DNA from: Vulcanimicrobiota bacterium
GTDB taxonomy: Bacteria > Vulcanimicrobiota > Vulcanimicrobiia > Vulcanimicrobiales > Vulcanimicrobiaceae
DNA: 13,259 nt
Reading direction: 5' to 3'
Assembly (NCBI GenBank): GCA_003167055.1
Contig: PMUE01000149.1
Coordinates: 1 to 13,259, forward strand
This document shows, piece by piece, positions 7,461-12,787 of the stretch. The position numbers and the translations under genes were made by a program. Under the pieces are notes generated by a model. That model was not told where the DNA came from and ran no database searches. It was given only the letters and a program-made list of their open reading frames with translations. Position 1 is the stretch's first letter. Each line of letters opens with the position of its first letter.

Positions 7461-7858
7461 AAACAAAGCTACTTCTTATTTCTCTCGCCGCCGCGATGTT
7501 CGCGGGCTGCGCAAACTCGAGCCCGGTGGGGCTCGTCGACGTTAACCGCATCGTGCAAAACTGGGCGGTGTATCAGTCGTTCCAGCAACAGTTGCTTACC
7601 GACGAGCAGGGGATTGCGCAAAGCAAAGCGTCTCCGGCGGTCAAGCAACGTCAAGCGGCCATACTGCAAAAGAAATACCAGGGCATCACCGATGAGCTCA
7701 CCAAGCAAATTCGCGATGCCGCCACCAAAGTCGCGCAGCAAGAGCATCTGACGCTGGTGGTGACCAAAGAGGGCGTGGGTTATGGCGGCGTCGACATCAC
7801 CAAAGATGTCGAGAAGGCCATGAACATCACGGAGAAAGCCACCCCCGCGGCGACGTAG
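7457..7858 (+). CDS. Short OmpH/Skp-like lipoprotein
   Basis: A 133-residue protein starting at GTG 7457, which overlaps the previous stop as GTGA, a standard translational-coupling arrangement. The N-terminus (MKTK, hydrophobic core) ends in FAGC, so Cys18 is the probable lipidation site, with Ala at +2. Mature sequence is a single compact OmpH module: 'VGLVDVNRIVQNWAVYQSFQ' outline at 24-43, a Gln/Lys-rich helical arm (about 44-95), then 'LTLVVTKEGVGYGGVDITKDV' outline at 98-118. That end matches the C-terminal motif of both modules of the 5345 gene and of the 6123 gene. At about 116 mature residues it is shorter than E. coli Skp (~141). Skp proper is soluble, so membrane anchoring is notable. 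Likely role: holdase for nascent outer-membrane proteins working alongside BamA. The family call is firm; the anchoring is predicted only from the lipobox. Confidence 0.85.
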   Translation: MKTKLLLISLAAAMFAGCANSSPVGLVDVNRIVQNWAVYQSFQQQLLTDEQGIAQSKASPAVKQRQAAILQKKYQGITDELTKQIRDAATKVAQQEHLTLVVTKEGVGYGGVDITKDVEKAMNITEKATPAAT

Positions 7859-7865
7859 GTTACAC

Positions 7866-8882
7866 ATGCTGGGTACGCTCGCTGATCTGCAGGCTCGCGT
7901 GGGCGGGCGCCTCGTCGGCGACGGCTCGGTCACGATTGCGCGGATCAGCGCAGTCGACGATGCGAGCGCCGACGCGCTGACCTTTGCGACCGACGAAAAA
8001 TACTACGCAGCGGCGCTTGCAAGCGGCGCTGCCGCCGTTTTAGTCGACGCGAGCGTGCCGCTCGACGAAAGCCGCGCGGGCAAACCGCTGCTTATCGTCG
8101 AGAACGCGCGCGCAGCCCTGGCGACGTTCCTTGCCACGCTCAAACCACCGCGTCCGCGCGGGCCGTATCGTCATCCCTCGGCCACGATCGAAGCCGGCGC
8201 AGCGATCGGCGAGGACGTGTACCTCGGCGCGCACAGTTACGTCGGCGCGCGCGCCAAGATTGGACGCGGGAGCACGATCAGCCCGGGCGCATTTGTCGGC
8301 GACGACGTGCAGATCGGTGAAGACACCTGGCTGCATCCCCGCGCGGTGGTGCACGAGCGCTGCGTCGTCGGCTCGCGCGTCGTTCTGCACTCGGGCAGCG
8401 TGATCGGCAGCGAGGGCTTCGGCTGGGCCTTCATCGAGGGACGGCTCGAACGCATTCCGCAGGTCGGCAACGTGGTGCTCGACGATGAAGTCGAGATCGG
8501 CGCGAACAGCTGCGTCGATCGCGCGCAGACCGGCAGCACGCAGATCGGCTACGGCACGAAGATCGACAATCTGGTACAAATCGGGCACAACTGCCGCATC
8601 GGCAAACACTGCGCGATCGCGGCGCAGACCGGCTTTGCGGGTTCGACCAGCGTCGGCGATTTCGTGAAGATCGCGGGCCAGGTTGGAACGCGCGGGCACA
8701 TGCACATCGGTTCGCGCGCGACGATCGCCGGACAATCCGGCGTGTGGGGCGACGTGGCCGAGGGCGCGATGATCTCCGGCAACCCCGCACGCGATCATCG
8801 CGAAACGCTGCGCAACGAAGTGATGCTGCGCAAGCTGCCGCAGTTACTCAAACGCGTCGACGCTCTCGAGAAGAGCGAGTAG
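7866..8882 (+). CDS. lpxD: LpxD, UDP-3-O-acylglucosamine N-acyltransferase
   Basis: A 338-residue cytoplasmic enzyme that transfers a second 3-hydroxyacyl chain from ACP to the 2-amino group of UDP-3-O-acylglucosamine, the third step of lipid A synthesis. The N-terminal uridine-binding domain (about 1-100) has the family motif 'ALTFATDEKYY' (37-47). Residues about 102-300 are hexapeptide repeats of the left-handed beta-helix (I/V-G-x4 pattern), with 'GSEGFGWAF' (181-189) and the catalytic His in 'VQIGHNCRIG' (His241, equivalent to E. coli His239). A C-terminal helix (about 310-338) matches the ACP-contacting extension. Length is normal for the family (E. coli 341). The ATG at 7866 follows the previous stop by 7 bp; AGGT (7857-7860), partly inside that stop codon, is the probable ribosome site. 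Confidence 0.97.
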   Translation: MLGTLADLQARVGGRLVGDGSVTIARISAVDDASADALTFATDEKYYAAALASGAAAVLVDASVPLDESRAGKPLLIVENARAALATFLATLKPPRPRGPYRHPSATIEAGAAIGEDVYLGAHSYVGARAKIGRGSTISPGAFVGDDVQIGEDTWLHPRAVVHERCVVGSRVVLHSGSVIGSEGFGWAFIEGRLERIPQVGNVVLDDEVEIGANSCVDRAQTGSTQIGYGTKIDNLVQIGHNCRIGKHCAIAAQTGFAGSTSVGDFVKIAGQVGTRGHMHIGSRATIAGQSGVWGDVAEGAMISGNPARDHRETLRNEVMLRKLPQLLKRVDALEKSE

Positions 8883-9688
8883 TGCACGCGGCGACCGTTG
8901 CGGCGCCGCTGCGTTTCGCCGGCGTTGGTCTGCACACCGGAGCGCAGGCCGCGATGGAGATTCGCCCCGCCGATCCCGGTGCGGGCATCAGCTTCCTGAC
9001 CGGCGGCGAGCGCATTCCGGCAACGGCTGACTACGCCGTCGAGTCACCGCTTGCGACCGTGATGTGCCGCAACGGCGCGACGATCTCGACGGTCGAGCAC
9101 GTGCTCTCGGCGCTGCTGGCGAGCGGCGTGAGCGATGCCGAGATTGCGCTCGAGGGTGCGGAGATTCCGATTCTCGACGGCAGCGCGAAACCGTACGTCC
9201 ACGCCATCGACGACGTTGGACTTCGCACGTTCGATACGGCGCGACCGGTTTTCGCGCCGCAGGGCGCGCTCGAGTTTCGCGACGGCGACCGCGTGGTGAT
9301 CGTCCTGCCGTCCGATGCCTTTCGCGTCCGCTTCGTCGGCGACTACCCCGCGCCGATCGGGACGCACTACTTCGACAGCGAGATTACGCCGCAGGTCTAC
9401 CGCGAACAGATCGCCGGCGCGCGCACCTTTGCATTTCTGCGCGACGTCGAGGCGATGCGGGCAGCGGGGCTGGCGCGCGGCGGCAGTCTTGACAATGCGT
9501 TGGTTTACGACGAGGAAGGCCCGATGCAACCGTTGCAATGGCCTAATGAGGTGGTGCGCCACAAGGTGCTCGACCTCATCGGAGACCTCGGCCTGCTGGG
9601 CGCCTGGCCGCAGTGCGAAGTGATCGCGATCAAGAGCGGGCATGCGATGCACACGCGCGTGATAAACGAATTGAGGAACCGTGGCTGA
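8882..9688 (+). CDS. lpxC: LpxC, UDP-3-O-acyl-N-acetylglucosamine deacetylase
   Basis: The zinc amidase that removes the acetyl group from UDP-3-O-acyl-GlcNAc, the committed step of lipid A synthesis. The start is GTG 8882, sharing one base with the lpxD TAG stop; it gives 268 residues (E. coli 305) beginning just before 'PLRFAGVGLHTG' (9-20), the usual LpxC opening. Starts further upstream would run inside lpxD. Visible active-site elements are 'STVEHVLSAL' with Glu72-His73 (E. coli Glu78-His79), 'EIPILDGSA' (94-102), 'RHKVLDLIGDLGLLG' with His227 and Asp231 (E. coli His238/Asp242), and 'KSGHAMH' with His254 (E. coli His265). All three zinc ligands and the catalytic residues are therefore intact. 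It is not fused to FabZ, as it is in some Bacteroidota; instead it overlaps fabZ by 8 bp. Confidence 0.97.
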   Translation: MHAATVAAPLRFAGVGLHTGAQAAMEIRPADPGAGISFLTGGERIPATADYAVESPLATVMCRNGATISTVEHVLSALLASGVSDAEIALEGAEIPILDGSAKPYVHAIDDVGLRTFDTARPVFAPQGALEFRDGDRVVIVLPSDAFRVRFVGDYPAPIGTHYFDSEITPQVYREQIAGARTFAFLRDVEAMRAAGLARGGSLDNALVYDEEGPMQPLQWPNEVVRHKVLDLIGDLGLLGAWPQCEVIAIKSGHAMHTRVINELRNRG

Positions 9689-10154
9689 ATTGGATATCCG
9701 GCAGATCATGGAGATCTTGCCGCACCGCTATCCGCTGCTCTTGGTCGATCGTATTCTCGAACTCGAGCCCGGGGTGCGCGCGCTTGGCTTCAAGAACGTG
9801 ACCGCCAACGAGCCGATGTTCACCGGTCACTTTCCGGGCAACCCGGTGCTTCCGGGCGTGTACATCATCGAAGCGATGGCGCAGCTCGGCGGTGCGGTGG
9901 TGCTCGAGCCCGGCGAGTTCGCCCGCCGTGTGCCATATCTGGCCGGCATCGACAAGTGCAAATTCCGCCGTCCCGTCGTGCCCGGCGATCGGTTGATGAT
10001 GGAAGTCACACTCGAGCGGCACAAGCGCAACATCGGTTGGGTTCACTGCGAAGCCAACGTCGAAGGGCAATTCGTCTGCTCAGCGGAGTTGATGTTCTCG
10101 ATTGCGACCGATCCGCGTAGCTTCAATCAAGACGCGGCGGTGCTGCACGCGTGA
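9681..10154 (+). CDS. fabZ: FabZ, 3-hydroxyacyl-ACP dehydratase
   Basis: A 157-residue hot-dog-fold enzyme that dehydrates 3-hydroxyacyl-ACP to trans-2-enoyl-ACP in fatty acid elongation. Its substrate is also the acyl donor for LpxA and LpxD, so its position between lpxC and lpxA places the competing enzymes under one control, as in many diderms. Key motifs are 'IMEILPHRYPLLLVDR' (9-24), 'FTGHFPGNPVLPG' with catalytic His50, and 'EAMAQLGG' with Glu64 (E. coli His54/Glu68). The GTG start at 9681 overlaps the lpxC end by 8 bp and has GAGGAA (9673-9678) close upstream. Length is normal; the C-terminal 15 or so residues extend slightly past the core and look unconserved. Confidence 0.97.
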   Translation: MAELDIRQIMEILPHRYPLLLVDRILELEPGVRALGFKNVTANEPMFTGHFPGNPVLPGVYIIEAMAQLGGAVVLEPGEFARRVPYLAGIDKCKFRRPVVPGDRLMMEVTLERHKRNIGWVHCEANVEGQFVCSAELMFSIATDPRSFNQDAAVLHA

Positions 10155-10918
10155 TTCATCCCACTGCTATCGTTCATCCGAGTGCGAATATCGCGCGCGG
10201 CGTCGACATTGGGCCGTACTGTCTGGTCGGTGAGTGCGTGTCGATCGGCAAGGGCACGGTACTGCAGGCGCACGTCGTGATCAACGGCTGGACGTCGCTC
10301 GGCGAGGATTGCGTGATCTATCCGTTCGCAACGATCGGCGCGGCCTCGCAGGATCGTAAGTACGCCGGCGAGCGCGCGTACACGAAGATCGGCAGTCGTA
10401 CCGTGCTGCGTGAATACGTCTCGGTGCAGCGTGCGACCGGCGAAGATCAAGTGACGGCGGTCGGTGACGACTGCTTGCTGCTGGCCTACGTGCACATCGC
10501 ACACAACTGCGTCTTGGGCAATCACGTGACGATGTCGAATCTGGCGCAGCTCGCCGGGCACGTGGAAGTTGCCGACTACGTCACGATCGGCGGCCAAGCG
10601 GGCGTGCACCAGTTCACGCGCATCGGCCGCTACGCGATGGTGGGCGGCGCGAGTAAGATCACCAAGGACGTGCCGCCGTTTTTCTTGATCGAAGGCAATC
10701 CGGCCGAACCGTACGGACTCAATTCGGTCGGTTTGCGCCGCGCCGGCTTCAGCGTCGAAGAACGCAACGAGATCAAGAAGTTCTACAAGATTCTGTATAA
10801 TCCGAAACTGAACGTCTCGCAGGCGGTGGAAGAGATGAAGGCCGAAGCGTCGAGCGAGCCCGGCCGCGAACTGGTCGCGTTTCTCGAAGCCCCGTCGCAA
10901 CGGGGCATTTTGAAGTGA
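10151..10918 (+). CDS. lpxA: LpxA, UDP-N-acetylglucosamine O-acyltransferase
   Basis: The first enzyme of lipid A synthesis: it adds a 3-hydroxyacyl chain from ACP to the 3-OH of UDP-GlcNAc. It has 255 residues (E. coli 262), starting at GTG 10151, which overlaps the fabZ stop as GTGA. The protein opens 'IHPTAIVHPSANI', has hexapeptide beta-helix repeats to about residue 175, the substrate loop 'QDRKYAGE' (67-74), the catalytic His in 'HIAHNCVLGNH' (His118, equivalent to E. coli His125), 'GGQAGVHQF' (147-155), and a helical C-terminal domain with 'EGNPAEPYGLNSVGLRRAGF' outline (181-200) ending 'SQRGILK'. Gly166 aligns by eye with E. coli Gly173, the position that sets acyl length; Gly there is associated with long (about C14) chains. 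Confidence 0.97.
   Translation: MIHPTAIVHPSANIARGVDIGPYCLVGECVSIGKGTVLQAHVVINGWTSLGEDCVIYPFATIGAASQDRKYAGERAYTKIGSRTVLREYVSVQRATGEDQVTAVGDDCLLLAYVHIAHNCVLGNHVTMSNLAQLAGHVEVADYVTIGGQAGVHQFTRIGRYAMVGGASKITKDVPPFFLIEGNPAEPYGLNSVGLRRAGFSVEERNEIKKFYKILYNPKLNVSQAVEEMKAEASSEPGRELVAFLEAPSQRGILK
10889..10911 (+). terminator. GC hairpin plus T-run at the end of lpxA: possible partial terminator/attenuator
   Basis: GCCCCG (10889-10894) and CGGGGC (10901-10906) form a perfect 6-bp all-GC stem with loop TCGCAA, followed at once by ATTTT (10907-10911). It sits inside the last codons of lpxA, 25 nt before the lpxB start. The T-run is short, so only partial termination or an RNA-processing/stability role is plausible. 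The codons also encode the conserved lpxA C-terminus, so the structure may be incidental. Confidence 0.3.
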
Positions 10919-10919
10919 C

Positions 10920-10934
10920 GGGAGCTTCCAACTG
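10920..10934 (+). promoter_or_regulatory. Ribosome binding site and CTG start codon of lpxB
   Basis: GGGAG (10920-10924) lies 7 nt before CTG 10932, an ideal spacing. No ATG, GTG or TTG exists in this frame between the in-frame stop TGA (10911-10913) and GTG 10980. The conserved N-terminal 'FFSTGEASGE' lies between CTG and that GTG, so translation has to begin upstream of it. Confidence 0.6.
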
Positions 10935-12062
10935 CGCTACTTCTTTTCAACCGGAGAAGCCTCAGGCGAACTAAACGCCGTGCTGTTGTCGCGGGCAATT
11001 GCCGCGTACGATCCGCAGGCGCAGTTCGAAGGCATCGGCGCCGAGGGCATGAGCCGCGAGCGCTTCACGCTCTGGCGCAATCACACCGGCTGGGCGAGCA
11101 TGGGACCGCTGGCGGCGATTCCGCGCATCCCGCCGCTGCTGGTCACGATGTGGCGCACTGCGGCGCATCTGGCGGCGGAAAAGCCCGAGCTGATCGTGTT
11201 GGTCGATTTCGGCGCATTCAACATGCGTTTGGCCAAAGAGCTGCGCACGAAGCTGCACTATAGCGGGCCGATCATGTATCTCTTTCCGCCGGCAACGTGG
11301 CTAGACAAAGAAGGCGTGGCGCGTGCGGTGGGGGCGATGACCGTGCCGGTGACGGCATTCGCGCACCAATATGAGTTTTACAAATCGCACCAGCAGCCGG
11401 TGACGTTCTTCGGCCATCCGCTCACCGCGCAGTACGAGCTGCGCGCGGCGCGTCCCGCACCGCCGCTCGACGGCGGGACGATTGCGCTCTTGCCCGGCAG
11501 CCGGGGCGGCGAATTGAAGTATCACCTCCCGGCGCTGCTCGCGGCGCTCAACATTTTGCGCACCTCACGACCCCAGCTCCGCGCGGTCTTCGGCGCCGCG
11601 AATCCACAGGGCGAGCGCGCGATCGCGCGCGCGATCAAACGCGCCCGCATCAGCAACGTGACGATTGCGCACGGCGTCGCGGATGCGATTCGCGATGCGG
11701 ACGCCGCGTTTGTCGCCTCGGGTACGGCGGTGCTCGAGACGGTGCTGGCCGGCGTGCCGTCGATCGCGCTCTACATCGTCAATCCGATGGTGGTTGGCTA
11801 CGGCCGGCGCATGCAAAAGAAAATCTTTAAAGCGCAGTACATCACGCTGCCCAATCTCGTTCTCGAACGCGAGCTCGTTCCCGAGCTGCTGCAAGAGGAC
11901 GCGACGCCCGAGGCATTGGCCGCGGCGATGGAAGCGGTGCTGCTCGATCCGTCGCAACAGTATGCGCAGTTTGCTGAAGTGCGCGAGCGGCTTGGGCCGA
12001 CGACGGCGCTGGAGGATTGCGCGAAATTCGCGGTCGCGCTTGCGAGAGCCGGGCAGGAATGA
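10932..12062 (+). CDS. lpxB: LpxB, lipid-A-disaccharide synthase
   Basis: The GT19 glycosyltransferase that joins UDP-2,3-diacylglucosamine and lipid X into the tetra-acyl disaccharide on the inner face of the cytoplasmic membrane. From CTG 10932 it has 376 residues (E. coli 382). The N-terminal Rossmann half starts 'RYFFSTGEASGEL' (2-14), matching the family GEASGD motif. Then come 'LVDFGAFNMRLAKEL' (about 90-104) and 'MYLFPPATWLD' (115-125), a diverged form of the usual SPxxWAW. The C-terminal half has 'ALLPGSRGGEL' (185-195), 'FVASGTAVLETVLAGVP' (260-276), and 'LPNLVLERELVPELLQE' (305-321). Using GTG 10980 instead would remove the GEASG motif, so CTG is preferred. It follows lpxA by 13 bp and its stop overlaps the next start as ATGA. 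Confidence 0.93.
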   Translation: MRYFFSTGEASGELNAVLLSRAIAAYDPQAQFEGIGAEGMSRERFTLWRNHTGWASMGPLAAIPRIPPLLVTMWRTAAHLAAEKPELIVLVDFGAFNMRLAKELRTKLHYSGPIMYLFPPATWLDKEGVARAVGAMTVPVTAFAHQYEFYKSHQQPVTFFGHPLTAQYELRAARPAPPLDGGTIALLPGSRGGELKYHLPALLAALNILRTSRPQLRAVFGAANPQGERAIARAIKRARISNVTIAHGVADAIRDADAAFVASGTAVLETVLAGVPSIALYIVNPMVVGYGRRMQKKIFKAQYITLPNLVLERELVPELLQEDATPEALAAAMEAVLLDPSQQYAQFAEVRERLGPTTALEDCAKFAVALARAGQE

Positions 12063-12787
12063 TCCGGCTCTACCATACCTCCGACTTACACAACCATCGC
12101 GGCTTCGTCACGCGCCTGCGCGCCTTGCGCGACGAACGCGCCGGTTTGCTCTTCGATTGCGGCGATTCGCTGCGCGGCAGTCAAACCGTGTACTATCGCA
12201 ACGAGCCGATCATCGCCGAGCTCGACGCCGCCGGGTACGATGCCCAGGCGATCGGCAATCGTGAATTCAACTACCTCTTTCCCTTGCTGCGCGCGCGCGC
12301 GCGCAAGATGATGCATCCGTTGGTGTGCAGCAATCTGCTCGACACCAAAGGCCGCGAGCTGCCGTTTCTCTCCTCGATGACCATGCGCTTCGATGAAACG
12401 ACGATCCACGTGCTGGGGCTCTTGATCATGCAGTATCCGGTCGGCAGCCCGTACGAGCGGATCTTCGGGTGGCGTTTTCTCGATCCGTGGGACGCGGTAG
12501 CGCCGTTTGCGGAGCGCGTGCCCGACGGCGACATGCTGCTCGTGCTCTCACACGTGGGGCTCGCGCTCGATCGCCAATTGGCGCAACGCATCCCGCGCAT
12601 CGATCTGATCTTGGGCGGACACAGTCACGACACGCTCTTCAAACCGGAGACCCACAACGGCGTGCCGATCGTGCACGCCGGACCGTACGGCCAGTACGTC
12701 TCGCGCACCGAGCTTGCCTATGACGCATCGAGCGCGCGGTTTACGATCCGCGACTTTGCGCTTCTGCCGCTGCTCGGCGCACCTTGA
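12059..12787 (+). CDS. Cytosolic calcineurin-like metallophosphoesterase, candidate lipid A step enzyme
   Basis: A 242-residue single-domain phosphoesterase; ATG 12059 overlaps the lpxB stop as ATGA, so the two are translationally coupled. The dimetal motifs are all present: 'SDLHN' (Asp9, His11), 'CGDSLRG' (Asp36), 'GNREFN' (Asn67), 'LSHVG' (His165) and 'GGHSH' (His188, His190). The overall pattern matches the N-terminal domain of UshA-type 5'-nucleotidases, but there is no signal peptide and no C-terminal nucleotide-binding domain. The UshA catalytic His-Asp pair in GNHEFD is replaced (Arg68, Asn71). The Arg recalls the GNRDF motif of LpxH, the hydrolase that turns UDP-diacylglucosamine into lipid X, the step just before LpxB. 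No LpxH, LpxI or LpxG is otherwise visible here. I infer a possible role in that step; a housekeeping nucleotidase is the alternative. Confidence 0.85.
   Translation: MIRLYHTSDLHNHRGFVTRLRALRDERAGLLFDCGDSLRGSQTVYYRNEPIIAELDAAGYDAQAIGNREFNYLFPLLRARARKMMHPLVCSNLLDTKGRELPFLSSMTMRFDETTIHVLGLLIMQYPVGSPYERIFGWRFLDPWDAVAPFAERVPDGDMLLVLSHVGLALDRQLAQRIPRIDLILGGHSHDTLFKPETHNGVPIVHAGPYGQYVSRTELAYDASSARFTIRDFALLPLLGAP
12289..12304 (+). repeat. (GC)8 dinucleotide run inside the phosphoesterase gene
   Basis: Sixteen bases of strictly alternating GC, encoding an Arg-Ala-Arg-Ala-Arg stretch around residues 78-82. A gain or loss of one unit would shift the reading frame. Such runs are frequent in GC-rich coding DNA, so a function is not claimed. 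Confidence 0.6.

Noticed and set aside
8744..8881. Upstream extension of lpxC into lpxD
   Set aside because: It would add an Arg-rich tail from an lpxD shadow frame. GTG 8882, touching the lpxD stop, begins exactly where LpxC proteins begin.
10980..10982. GTG as the start of lpxB
   Set aside because: It would delete the conserved GEASG motif that is encoded just upstream in the same frame.
12017..12058. Upstream start for the phosphoesterase
   Set aside because: The extra residues come from an lpxB shadow frame; ATG 12059 with the ATGA overlap gives the usual short lead to the first metal motif.
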